Position numbers and translations under genes: made by a program. Of a DNA stretch of 38,405 bases, positions 1 to 6,550 are shown one piece after another. The first letter of the stretch is position 1. Each line of letters begins with the position of its first letter. The DNA comes from a virus: positions 1 through 38,405 of IMG/VR virus record IMGVR_UViG_3300046028_004103, one strand, 5' to 3'. A model generated the notes under the pieces. That model was not told where the DNA came from. It ran no database searches and saw nothing but the letters and a program-made list of their open reading frames with translations.

Positions 1-126
1 CTTCAATGATTAGTACATCTGGACAAAAGCTGTCAAAGTAACCTACCATCTTTATTCCTTTATACTCTGCTTCTACACCATACTCCATCACTGACTGACG
101 TGGTACTGTTGGTAGGAATGTTGGAT
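1..126. repeat. Terminal overlap, copy 1 (identical to 38278-38403)
   Basis: The first 126 bases are repeated exactly at the end of the window. A nuclease gene is read continuously across the join in the same frame. This indicates a circular assembly with an end overlap rather than a biological terminal repeat. Confidence 0.9.
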
Positions 127-337
127 CAGTCTCTAGCTTCTTACCTATCATAGATCCGAATATCATATACTTATTTGTCGGTGTTTCTCCTTCTTCAATA
201 TACTTTTTATACCATCCCTCTTTACCATATTGAGTAAAGGAACAATGCTGACTCCAGCTATATGGTCTACTTAACCATTTCTTAATTGCTTTCTCTTTGT
301 CTATTGGTTCTTTATATACCTCATATACTAGTGCCAT
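1..337 (-). CDS. Cas4/RecB-like PD-(D/E)XK nuclease, N-terminal part (gene continues at 38277-37982)
   Basis: This is the first 112 codons of a 210-residue protein; the rest lies at the other end of the window because the genome is circular. The start is ATG at 337-335. The N-terminal half has a helical region with the segment WLSRPYSWSQ. The first catalytic motif, GYFDSF, places D102, and the E-Y-K motif (about residues 113-115) spans the join. This D...ExK arrangement is typical of the Cas4/RecB-like nuclease family used by phages for DNA end processing and recombination. It sits in an early, minus-strand run with replication genes. Family assignment is from motifs only; the exact substrate is unknown. 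Confidence 0.75.
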   Translation of the reverse strand, partial: MALVYEVYKEPIDKEKAIKKWLSRPYSWSQHCSFTQYGKEGWYKKYIEEGETPTNKYMIFGSMIGKKLETDPTFLPTVPRQSVMEYGVEAEYKGIKMVGYFDSFCPDVLIIE

Positions 338-341
338 AATG

Positions 342-563
342 TTAGTCTTTTAAATTCCATTTAGTCTTCTTAGTTAATTTTTCTAGTAGTGGAGGAGCTT
401 CACCATCTAGCATTTCCATACACTTTAAGCAGGTGTCTGTTTGTCCTTGTCTAGTTACTAGGAACCTCTTCATACAATATTTACCCTGTTCTACACATTC
501 GATCATAGGCTTTGTTCTTATATATTTTATTTCTTGATAATCTCCATCCCATGAGTACATCAT
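342..563 (-). CDS. Small hypothetical protein with cysteine pairs (73 aa)
   Basis: I do not recognise this protein. It has several cysteines, including C-L-K-C near the middle and C-V-E-Q-G-K-Y-C earlier, so a small metal-binding fold is possible. The start is ATG-ATG at 563/560, preceded by a run of TATATA and no Shine-Dalgarno sequence. It is followed after a 4-base gap by the nuclease gene that begins at 337, so the two are probably co-transcribed in the early arm. Confidence 0.6.
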   Translation of the reverse strand: MMYSWDGDYQEIKYIRTKPMIECVEQGKYCMKRFLVTRQGQTDTCLKCMEMLDGEAPPLLEKLTKKTKWNLKD

Positions 564-613
564 ATATATTCAGTGTATAGTAAATACACAACATATCAAT
601 GTACTTGTCCACA

Positions 614-703
614 TTATATCTTTTTCACCTTTCCAAATACTTTATAATAGTTCTTACACATATCGCACTTACAGAATTGTATAGGTGACAGTATTTCTTT
701 CAT
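614..703 (-). CDS. Very small protein with CxCxxC motif (29 aa)
   Basis: A 29-codon reading frame fills the gap between its neighbours on the same strand. It starts with ATG at 703 and ends with TAA at 616-614. The product is lysine-rich with the core CKCDMCKNYY, which could bind a metal. The tight packing (15 bases after the gene ending at 719) supports it being real, but such a short frame remains uncertain. Confidence 0.4.
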   Translation of the reverse strand: MKEILSPIQFCKCDMCKNYYKVFGKVKKI

Positions 704-718
704 GTTAGCAATTAGTTG

Positions 719-901
719 TTAAAATACTTCTAATACTGCTTTTCTAATCTTTTGGAATTGCTCATCAGTAATCTCTACATTAAGAACTTCATACTTTGAG
801 TGTTCAGGTACATCATACGGTTGATTAAGTATGTCATAACTACTCTTTGGTTTCTTATATTTAGGATTAATTTCTACTCTTGTTATATTTAGTATTATCA
901 T
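719..901 (-). CDS. Small hypothetical protein (60 aa)
   Basis: I do not recognise this protein. It is soluble and charged, with proline in the first half and a C-terminal segment (EITDEQFQKIRKAV) that should form a helix. It lies in the series of short early genes. No Shine-Dalgarno sequence precedes the ATG. Confidence 0.55.
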   Translation of the reverse strand: MIILNITRVEINPKYKKPKSSYDILNQPYDVPEHSKYEVLNVEITDEQFQKIRKAVLEVF

Positions 902-948
902 TTCTTTATTAGTTTGTTTTCATCTTTTCTTCAATGTATTCTAAGTCG

Positions 949-1248
949 TTAGTTTGTATCTATTAACTTGTACATATTTTGTAATAAGTCTACGTCAAGA
1001 TACGTATGGCTGTCTTTATATTCTGCAATAATCTTTTTAATCTCTTCCTGATAGTGTTTGTGTACTTTATCCTCCGTCTTCTTTCTCTCTTGTTTTACTC
1101 TATATGTATGACCATCTTTGTAGCTAGAATCTAAAAGTAATTGAATAAAGTCTTTTATATCATTTCCACTGCAATCTGGTTCATGCCAGTTATCACCATT
1201 ACCGTCTATTCCCCACATCTTATCAAATTCTTCTTGCCATGTTTTCAT
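949..1248 (-). CDS. Hypothetical protein, acidic N-terminus and basic helix (99 aa)
   Basis: I do not recognise this protein. Its first third is rich in W, D and G (MWGIDGNGDNWHEPDCSG), and the remainder is strongly helical and lysine/glutamate-rich. It follows the 57-aa gene after 5 bases, so it is part of the same early operon. The opposite-strand frame at 1141-1521 is a shadow and was not called. Confidence 0.55.
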   Translation of the reverse strand: MKTWQEEFDKMWGIDGNGDNWHEPDCSGNDIKDFIQLLLDSSYKDGHTYRVKQERKKTEDKVHKHYQEEIKKIIAEYKDSHTYLDVDLLQNMYKLIDTN

Positions 1249-1253
1249 ATAGT

Positions 1254-1427
1254 TTATGGTAAAAATCCTTTAATAAAAGCATGTAAGCTTGCACCCCTTA
1301 ATCCTGATGTTGGATACTTCATATCCTTTGGTATTACTACTGTCTCACTTGAAGCCCACTGGATACGATCTTCTAGATCTACAACTGACTTGATGTACCC
1401 TGGTATATTTACTGCTATTTTTTTCAT
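1254..1427 (-). CDS. Small hypothetical protein (57 aa)
   Basis: The frame starts with ATG at 1427 and stops with TAA at 1256-1254. It begins MKKIAVNIPGYIKSVVDLED and has no recognisable domain. It overlaps no other minus-strand gene and has one base to its upstream neighbour and five to its downstream neighbour. That is the tight packing of this early cluster and supports a real gene. Confidence 0.5.
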   Translation of the reverse strand: MKKIAVNIPGYIKSVVDLEDRIQWASSETVVIPKDMKYPTSGLRGASLHAFIKGFLP

Positions 1428-1428
1428 A

Positions 1429-1581
1429 TTACCATCGTATCTGTGTTGTCTTAGTTCCGTAAATTCCAGTGACCTCTCCTATCTCAATAGTTCCTCCTCC
1501 TATGAAATTTATTATTGTTAGTAATAAAATCATTACTAATGCCCACTTAATAAACTGACCTACGATTATTATATATTCCAT
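1429..1581 (-). CDS. Small single-pass membrane protein (50 aa)
   Basis: Residues about 4-27 form one hydrophobic segment (IIIVGQFIKWALVMILLLTI), followed by a short polar tail with GGG. The start is ATG at 1581 and the stop is TAA at 1431-1429. It lies just downstream of a membrane-anchored lytic transglycosylase and next to another small hydrophobic protein. It may therefore belong to an envelope-related group; no function is known. Confidence 0.45.
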   Translation of the reverse strand: MEYIIIVGQFIKWALVMILLLTIINFIGGGTIEIGEVTGIYGTKTTQIRW

Positions 1582-1582
1582 G

Positions 1583-1669
1583 TTATTTAAGTATTGATGT
1601 TAATAATTTCTCTGTAGCTAGAGCCAAGATACATGCTACATATACTTCAAACTGAGTTATATTTTTCAT
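1583..1669 (-). CDS. Very small hydrophobic protein (28 aa)
   Basis: The frame starts with ATG at 1669 and ends with TAA at 1585-1583. It has a moderately hydrophobic centre (VYVACILALATEKLL). It fits exactly between the transglycosylase gene and the 50-aa membrane protein with one-base gaps, which is the reason for calling it. Function is unknown. Confidence 0.4.
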   Translation of the reverse strand: MKNITQFEVYVACILALATEKLLTSILK

Positions 1670-1670
1670 A

Positions 1671-2255
1671 TTATTTTCGTCTACATTCTTGTTCCCACTT
1701 TGGATAAGCAAACCAGGCGCATTTTCCCTGGACCTTTGATAGTGCTGCCATTTCTTTTAAATGATCATCAACTGATACTACTGGACATGTACGGATACCA
1801 ATATGATTTTTCATTAAAACTCCACAGTCTATTGACCAACTATACTTTCTGTGTTCTTTCTTGCATGAAGTAGAGTGTGATCCTTTTACTTTTGTAGAGT
1901 ACACAATAGTCTTATCATGGTTATACCAGCAGTTCCATCCTTGAGCGTCGTGGTTCATTCCACTCTCTGCGTATGCTGTAGGGATCATGTCTCTCCAACT
2001 ACGAGGAAAGTAAAATTTTATTTTATCTTCAATAACTTTCTTTGAAGGCTTATTGAACTTTGTCTCAGGTACTCTAGCATTAACTACTACAGCAACTTTT
2101 TCTTCTTCACGTATGTATGTCTCTTTACCTTCTGATACTGAAGCTATGTACACTACCATAAAAGATATAAGTAATCCGATGAGCATTCCTATTTCTTTGT
2201 TGTATGTACGCTTGTACTGATTGACACCTTTGCCAAGTCTAAATGATTTTTTCAT
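1671..2255 (-). CDS. Membrane-anchored lytic transglycosylase-like protein (194 aa)
   Basis: The N-terminus is basic, followed by a membrane segment at about residues 23-40 (GMLIGLLISFMVVYIASV), so the protein is a signal-anchored envelope protein. The C-terminal domain has an SLT-type lysozyme-fold signature: A-E-S-G-M-N-H-D-A near residue 97, where the Glu is the expected catalytic acid, then SWSIDCGVLMKN in the place of the usual S-x-G-L-M-Q-I-N. Several cysteines suggest disulphides. It would cut peptidoglycan glycan strands. Its place in the early, replication-side arm rather than next to the amidase endolysin is unusual and could mean a role other than lysis. Confidence 0.7.
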   Translation of the reverse strand: MKKSFRLGKGVNQYKRTYNKEIGMLIGLLISFMVVYIASVSEGKETYIREEEKVAVVVNARVPETKFNKPSKKVIEDKIKFYFPRSWRDMIPTAYAESGMNHDAQGWNCWYNHDKTIVYSTKVKGSHSTSCKKEHRKYSWSIDCGVLMKNHIGIRTCPVVSVDDHLKEMAALSKVQGKCAWFAYPKWEQECRRK

Positions 2256-2257
2256 AA

Positions 2258-2425
2258 TTAATTTGTTCCATTAAGTTCGTTAATAAGATCTATCAATTCT
2301 TTTGACTTCTCTATAATATCACCTGCTATGTCTGCTTGTTCTTCTGCATATCCTCCTTCATTACCGTCCCAGTTACCTTGTATAACCTTCATCTCTTCTA
2401 TTGTTTCTAGTAGATATTTTTTCAT
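2258..2425 (-). CDS. Small acidic helical protein (55 aa)
   Basis: The frame starts with ATG at 2425 and ends with TAA at 2260-2258. The product is acidic and mostly helical (YLLETIEEMKVIQ and KSKELIDLINELN), with a loop containing WDGNEGGYAEEQA. It lies two bases before the transglycosylase start and one base after the 63-aa gene, in the same operon. Function is unknown. Confidence 0.45.
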   Translation of the reverse strand: MKKYLLETIEEMKVIQGNWDGNEGGYAEEQADIAGDIIEKSKELIDLINELNGTN

Positions 2426-2426
2426 A

Positions 2427-2618
2427 TTATTCGTATGATGGTTCGATTATCTTGTAATATGTATCTGAATGCTCTAAACACTTAGGACATCTTTTTGATA
2501 TTGGCATAACTTTTACATTATGACAGTCTGATAATTCTACTCGCTCGCACTGATCAATAAAGTGTAATCCTACGTCTTCGTAATCGTGATAACCTGCACC
2601 GTTGATTGTTGTTTGCAT
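2427..2618 (-). CDS. Small zinc-ribbon-like protein (63 aa)
   Basis: Four cysteines are visible, including the knuckle C-P-K-C (about residues 44-47), with C and H upstream, so a small zinc-binding fold is likely. This is the first gene after the promoter at 2667-2695, so it heads the operon that runs through coordinate 1. The ATG is preceded by AATTAT and no Shine-Dalgarno sequence. Confidence 0.55.
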   Translation of the reverse strand: MQTTINGAGYHDYEDVGLHFIDQCERVELSDCHNVKVMPISKRCPKCLEHSDTYYKIIEPSYE

Positions 2619-2666
2619 ATAATTTATTTATTACTGCTTATGTTGTTAATATTTACCTACTCTTAT

Positions 2667-2695
2667 ATTCTATCGTGCTTACAAATATAATGCAA
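2667..2695 (-). promoter_or_regulatory. Early promoter with TGTAAGCACGA element in the spacer
   Basis: On the minus strand, TTGCAT (2695-2690) and TAGAAT (2672-2667) are 17 bases apart. The spacer ends with the element TGTAAGCACGA (2683-2673), which abuts the -10 box. The same element is in the promoters at 5862-5891 and 37703-37730, and beside the primase operon. Transcription would start near 2660 and read the 63-aa gene and those downstream. Confidence 0.7.
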
Positions 2696-2726
2696 GTGAT
2701 TTATAGGTATAGGGTGTGTATAACTT

Positions 2727-2990
2727 TTAAGCCTTATAAATAGGTGTATTTCTGACTGTTTTTTCAGAAATAGCTATGTAAATGTTGTCATGAATCTCTT
2801 TACTTTTAATACCTAGTATTCTAACTGCTTCTTTAAAAGAATCGTTACTAATATAGTCTCCATACCATTTCTCAACAATATGTTTGTAACCATATGATGA
2901 ATGGTTAGTATTAATTGTTTTTCTTTCTTTTTGTAAACGTAACCATTCTATACAAGCTTTTACTTCGTTATCTCTTATATTGTTTATCAT
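2727..2990 (-). CDS. Hypothetical protein following PrimPol (87 aa)
   Basis: I do not recognise this protein. It is a soluble, basic helical protein (ACIEWLRLQKERK near the N-terminus). It begins four bases after the PrimPol-helicase stop, so it is co-transcribed with it and may be a replication accessory factor; that is inference from position only. A promoter for the next genes lies just downstream. Confidence 0.5.
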   Translation of the reverse strand: MINNIRDNEVKACIEWLRLQKERKTINTNHSSYGYKHIVEKWYGDYISNDSFKEAVRILGIKSKEIHDNIYIAISEKTVRNTPIYKA

Positions 2991-2994
2991 ATAT

Positions 2995-5232
2995 TTAGAA
3001 TATTTCTGGTGGATTAAAATTAATGTCTACCTCTGCTAATGGAAACTTTTTATATGTCGCTGGTGTTGGTACATATAATGCTTTCTTTTTACCGTCTTTT
3101 GTTTTTCTTACTCTTTCTAATTTAAGAACATGTGTAAGAATCGGTGGAATAATATTATTGTGTAATTGATTGAACTTATCTCCTTCACCTGCTACAGCTT
3201 TCACAAATATTTCTTCTAGAGTAAAACCTTCTTCTCTTTCTTCTTTTGTTCTATCCTCATACCAGTCTATAATTCTTGTCTCTTCAAATCTTTCTTGTCT
3301 TCTCATCTCTTGCATTTCTTTTATTTCTTCTGTGTTAAGTCCATCGTATATATTTTCTCCCAAAGTTATTGCATAATAATACGCTTCAGCAAATAACTGT
3401 TCTCTGTTTTCAACTATCCAGTCAATGTTAATTGATGTTCCACATTTTACCGGTAAGTATCTTCTATTACCTGACTCATCACGTAGATATTTTAGATCAT
3501 TAACAGACATTGCAAACACACATCTTCTATAGTTGTCATTTGTAAAATAACCATAAGGATTTCTGTATGTATCAATAGATCGTGTAATAACTGACTTCAT
3601 CAACTTACTTGATGCTCGATCGTGTGTTTCACCTTCTGAAAACTCTACAATCATTTTACCTTTCATCATCATAAAGAAGTCTTTATCAGTAGGGCTTGAT
3701 GTTATTTCATTATGCCACTCCGGAGCCGTAAGCTTATAAAATGACATAGACTTTCTTAACCCTTGTGGTCCTTCAAGGATCAGCACATAATCAAATTTAC
3801 AACCTGGCTCCATAACTCTTTTTACTAATCCTTTTAACCATTGTCTTCCAAAAGCTTTGTATGACTCTTCAAATCCTTCAGTGTTATACGCTTTTTGAAT
3901 CCAAGTATCTAATCTTGGTACACCGTCCCATTTTAATGACTTAAAAAAATCTACTGCTGGATCTACTGCATTTTCATAAGCATATTGAATTAATGCTGAC
4001 TTAACATGATTTTCTTGTGCTGCAATAAAAGCTAAGTCATTGTAGCTATTTGCTAGTACTGATCTAACGATATTAAAATCATTATCAACCGCATTTCTCC
4101 ATTTGCCTTCTTCTAGTATCTCCATTCTGTCAGTCCATAGATTATGCCTAACTTTACCAGCAATAGAATGTGTTACACGTAAAGCAATAAGCACATTCTC
4201 TTTACAGGGGATTATAACTTCCACATATTTACCTTCCTGCTTAACAGTCTTAACAAGAAATTCAGTATTTTTTTTTCTAGGTGTGTATGTTTTTGTACAC
4301 AAATCTATTGCATTAGTTATTGACCTTAATCTGTAGTCTGCTCTTTCTCTTGTTTTCTTTCTATCTCCTAATGGTGAAGATCTCCATATCATCTCCATTT
4401 GTTGAGCATTTTTGCCAGTGTAAAATGCTAGTGTTGATAGGAGTGCCATATCAGCCCTTGACTCATCGTCCTCATACATGCTAGTGTCACCTTCATAGAG
4501 CTTTTTTACGGAATCACCATTCTTAGCTCGAAACATGATTTCAAGTATTTCTTCATTCGTTAGACTTGATGTTGGAACAACTACCTGTACGTTAGTACTG
4601 GTAGTTTTTTCTTCTTTACCCCACGGATAACCAATTACCTCAAGAATTTTTATTAATTCTTCTTCTGTTTTTATAAGTCTTACACTTTTAGGAACTTTAT
4701 CGTACGAATTACCTGTAGTGCATATATATCTTCCATTTGTATAAACTTCATATGGCTCAACAATTCTATTTGCTATAGGTCTAAATTCAAAATCTAGAGC
4801 AAGAAATATATGTAACCCTGTCTCTGACTGAGAGTATTCAGTAAAAGAATTTGAGGCTTTAAGTAATTTTAATATTTCTTCTGATTTTTCTCCAACAACT
4901 TTACCACCAACTACGACATGATCTATATCAATACATAACAACTTTTTGTCTAATACTATTGCTAATCCAGCAAAATTATTTGAACCATTATCAAGTCTTT
5001 CTGATGTTGTTTCAAAATTGCTCCATGTTTTTGGATCAGTAGATGACGCAAATTCCCTTTTTCCATCTTCTGTTATGTAGAAAGGTTTTTTCTCATCTCT
5101 TAAACCTTTCTTTGTCATTGTTTTTGAAAGTCTCCAGTTTATCCATCGACTTTCATTTCCATATTTTATTGCTAAAGGATTATTATATAACATACTCATA
5201 AGCTGTTCTATATTTAAGACCTTCATAAACAA
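2995..5232 (-). CDS. Primase-polymerase/helicase, NrS-1 PrimPol type with VapE-like ATPase (745 aa)
   Basis: The N-terminal domain has the PrimPol catalytic signature: LLCIDIDH (D102, D104), SETGLH ending at H141, and YTNGRYICTTG near 164-174. Residues about 255-312 match the helix-bundle segment that follows the polymerase domain in NrS-1-like proteins (DESRADMALLSTLAFYTG). The C-terminal half is a VapE-type helicase, with GPQGLRKS (488-495, Walker A) and MIVEFSEGE (527-535, Walker B). It should prime and unwind phage DNA at the fork. The reading frame overlaps the 3' end of the upstream gene by 50 bases, so the true start could be one of the later ATGs at residues 3, 12 or 14. It lies beside the candidate origin. 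Confidence 0.88.
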   Translation of the reverse strand: MFMKVLNIEQLMSMLYNNPLAIKYGNESRWINWRLSKTMTKKGLRDEKKPFYITEDGKREFASSTDPKTWSNFETTSERLDNGSNNFAGLAIVLDKKLLCIDIDHVVVGGKVVGEKSEEILKLLKASNSFTEYSQSETGLHIFLALDFEFRPIANRIVEPYEVYTNGRYICTTGNSYDKVPKSVRLIKTEEELIKILEVIGYPWGKEEKTTSTNVQVVVPTSSLTNEEILEIMFRAKNGDSVKKLYEGDTSMYEDDESRADMALLSTLAFYTGKNAQQMEMIWRSSPLGDRKKTRERADYRLRSITNAIDLCTKTYTPRKKNTEFLVKTVKQEGKYVEVIIPCKENVLIALRVTHSIAGKVRHNLWTDRMEILEEGKWRNAVDNDFNIVRSVLANSYNDLAFIAAQENHVKSALIQYAYENAVDPAVDFFKSLKWDGVPRLDTWIQKAYNTEGFEESYKAFGRQWLKGLVKRVMEPGCKFDYVLILEGPQGLRKSMSFYKLTAPEWHNEITSSPTDKDFFMMMKGKMIVEFSEGETHDRASSKLMKSVITRSIDTYRNPYGYFTNDNYRRCVFAMSVNDLKYLRDESGNRRYLPVKCGTSINIDWIVENREQLFAEAYYYAITLGENIYDGLNTEEIKEMQEMRRQERFEETRIIDWYEDRTKEEREEGFTLEEIFVKAVAGEGDKFNQLHNNIIPPILTHVLKLERVRKTKDGKKKALYVPTPATYKKFPLAEVDINFNPPEIF

Positions 5233-5419
5233 AACCTAAACATTCATCAAAAACAACATGCACATAGTTTTCTCCAACAAAAATTTCTCTAACAGTTATC
5301 TGTTTTCTAAAGTTACTCTTATTAAATATGTGATCATGCTTAACCACTTGACCTACAACAAAATCTTCATATCCACTGCCAGTATAGACTCTGACTTCTA
5401 AAACATTTTTTCTTTCCAT
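5183..5419 (-). CDS. Small hypothetical protein leading the replication operon (78 aa)
   Basis: I do not recognise this protein. I chose the ATG at 5419 over the TTG at 5461 because the longer form would cover an inverted repeat in the leader, and ATG starts are the rule here. The product is rich in beta-prone residues and aromatics (VLEVRVYTGSGYEDFVVGQVV). Its 3' end overlaps the PrimPol gene by about 50 bases, so translation of the two is probably coupled. Confidence 0.5.
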   Translation of the reverse strand: MERKNVLEVRVYTGSGYEDFVVGQVVKHDHIFNKSNFRKQITVREIFVGENYVHVVFDECLGFVYEGLKYRTAYEYVI

Positions 5420-5434
5420 AATATATCTTTGGAA

Positions 5435-5494
5435 CTCTGTATACGGGCTACCTATTACCAATCGGTTTAGGTAAAAGATAACCTGTATACAGAG
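5435..5494. repeat. Inverted repeat CTCTGTATAC / GTATACAGAG upstream of the primase operon
   Basis: CTCTGTATAC at 5435-5444 is matched by its complement GTATACAGAG at 5485-5494. The match extends inward with one mismatch, and the two copies are 40 bases apart. The second copy is itself a palindrome (CTGTATACAG). It lies just before the first gene of the leftward arm and resembles a paired operator. Confidence 0.5.
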
Positions 5495-5575
5495 ACCGAT
5501 TTAAACTAACAATCTAAGATGCTGTTAGTCTTATCTAGGTATATCATGGTACTTTTATACTGTAAAGTGGATAAG

Positions 5576-5586
5576 TCGTGCTTACA
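5576..5586 (-). promoter_or_regulatory. TGTAAGCACGA element upstream of the primase operon
   Basis: The minus strand reads TGTAAGCACGA here, oriented toward the primase operon. Unlike the other copies, no good -35 box is visible next to it. A TACAGT/TATAAA stretch follows at about 5555-5562 on the minus strand. It overlaps a DnaA-box-like sequence. Confidence 0.5.
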
Positions 5587-5620
5587 AAACGGACAGGGGG
5601 GGTGTCCAAACGGACAGGGG

Positions 5621-5820
5621 GGGGGTGTCCGCTTAAAACCCTTACAGGCTAACGTATAATCACTAAACGGACACCCCTACACCCCTTTTTAACTATTAAA
5701 GTTTATGTAGTATAATTATCTGTGACTGAATATAGTCGGTGCACCCCCCCTGAGGGGGTGTCAGGGTGTCCACTTTGTGTTTTTAACCTTATTACATAAA
5801 GGTTTTAAGCGGACACCCCC
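5621..5820. repeat. Perfect 20-bp inverted repeat, arms 160 bp apart
   Basis: The arm at 5621-5640 (G5, then TGTCCGCTTAAAACC) is the exact reverse complement of the arm at 5801-5820. The arms enclose the central part of the divergent region, including two TATAAT boxes and a C/G hairpin. A perfect 20-bp match over this distance in non-coding DNA is unlikely by chance and fits a replication or regulatory site. Confidence 0.7.
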
Positions 5821-5861
5821 TAGAGGTAAACTTGACACGAAATGGTATAATATTAAAAAAT

Positions 5862-5901
5862 TTGCTCTGTAAGCACGATAAATGCTACAATGTAAGCACG
5901 A
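5862..5901 (+). promoter_or_regulatory. Rightward promoter with two TGTAAGCACGA elements
   Basis: TTGCTC (5862-5867) and TACAAT (5886-5891) are separated by 18 bases. The spacer begins with TGTAAGCACGA (5868-5878), and a second copy (5891-5901) runs from the end of the -10 box to the A of the ATG at 5901. Transcription would begin at or very near the start codon. A protein bound to both copies would cover the promoter and the start codon. It drives the packaging and structural arm. An extended -10 (TGGTATAAT, 5843-5851) just upstream may be a second promoter. Confidence 0.7.
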
Positions 5902-6083
5902 TGAAAAGTAAATCAGAGGTAAAAAAGGAATACTGGGCATCGAGGTCACAAGAGGAGAGGACAAGCCACGCTAAGATGATGGCAACAGTGAGACATGATA
6001 CAATGAGTGGAGTGGAAAAAGCTAAACTAATTTTACAACTACAACATGGCAAAAGAAGAAAAGTATCACAAGAAGGAGACTAA
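5901..6083 (+). CDS. Small basic protein, first gene of the rightward arm (60 aa)
   Basis: I do not recognise this protein. The start at 5901 is chosen because the longer frame from 5832 would run through the promoter. It is rich in K, R, S and M, begins MKSKSEVKKEYWASRSQEER, and should be largely helical. As the first product from the operator-bearing promoter, next to the small terminase, it could be a DNA-binding regulator or packaging accessory; this is inference from position and charge only. Confidence 0.5.
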   Translation: MKSKSEVKKEYWASRSQEERTSHAKMMATVRHDTMSGVEKAKLILQLQHGKRRKVSQEGD

Positions 6084-6114
6084 AAAACCAAAAAAGAATG
6101 GAGGAAAATGTTAA
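6046..6114 (+). CDS. Possible 22-aa lysine-rich peptide
   Basis: An ATG frame of 22 codons overlaps the 3' end of the gene before it and the 5' end of the small terminase. Nearly half its residues are lysine (MAKEEKYHKKETKKPKK). Overlap on both sides and the small size make this only a possibility. Confidence 0.2.
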   Translation: MAKEEKYHKKETKKPKKNGGKC

Positions 6115-6550
6115 AAAAACAAATCCAAATGGAGCTAATCAGTATGTGATGGATCCTAGACAAGATCTATTCCTTTCATATTACCTTGATCCTAAGAGTG
6201 AAACATTTAGTAATGCATATCAGTCTGGACTTAAAGCTGGGTACTCAGATGAATACTCACAAAACATTACTCGCAACACAACTTCCTGGTTCACGGAATC
6301 TGTCAGCGATGCTCTTTTGATAGCAAAAGCTACTAAAAACCTTGATATTGCACTCGATGGTGGCTTAGATGATCCTGAGAAGGGAGGTAAACCATTACAG
6401 ATGAGAGCTACTGAGTTCTCATTAAAAGGACTACAAAAACAAAAGTGGTCTGAACGCGCAGAAGTAACAGGAAAAGATGGCAAGGATCTCATACCTGAGA
6501 CGATAACTGAGGAGGAACGATTACAAATTAAACAACTATTGGGGAAATGA
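6098..6550 (+). CDS. terS: Terminase small subunit (150 aa)
   Basis: The protein recognises phage DNA for packaging and regulates the large subunit. The N-terminal half has the helix-turn-helix-like pattern seen in many small terminases (ETFSNAYQSGLKAGYSDEYS, residues about 35-54). The C-terminal part is charged (TGKDGKDLIPETITEEERLQ), as expected for the segment that contacts the large subunit. Its stop overlaps the start of the large terminase gene by four bases, giving translational coupling. The overall match is by pattern and position. Confidence 0.8.
   Translation: MEENVKKTNPNGANQYVMDPRQDLFLSYYLDPKSETFSNAYQSGLKAGYSDEYSQNITRNTTSWFTESVSDALLIAKATKNLDIALDGGLDDPEKGGKPLQMRATEFSLKGLQKQKWSERAEVTGKDGKDLIPETITEEERLQIKQLLGK

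Larger units (their letters stand above)
5462..5861. other. Divergent intergenic region, candidate replication origin
   Basis: About 400 bases without a gene separate the leftward replication arm from the rightward packaging arm. It contains repeated GGACACCCC/GGGGTGTCC elements at 5599-5607, 5622-5630, 5669-5677 and 5811-5819, plus degenerate copies near 5754-5771. Two hairpins of the form GGACA-Gn-TGTCC (n=7 at 5591-5607, n=9 at 5612-5630) and a hairpin CACCCCC...GGGGGTG near 5742-5760 are present. A DnaA-box-like TTATCCACT is on the minus strand near 5567-5575. TATAAT boxes occur at 5655, 5711 and 5846. Iterons, secondary structure and the adjacent PrimPol suggest an origin; there is no direct proof. 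Confidence 0.45.

Noticed and set aside
1-126. Biological direct terminal repeats
   Set aside because: They lie inside an intact gene and are the size expected of an assembly overlap.
1141-1521. Plus-strand frame of 126 codons
   Set aside because: It lies against four tightly packed minus-strand genes and has no start signal or recognisable domain.
5832-5851. TTGACA and TATAAT as a promoter pair
   Set aside because: Only eight bases separate them, far below the 16-18 needed; the TATAAT is counted only as an extended -10.
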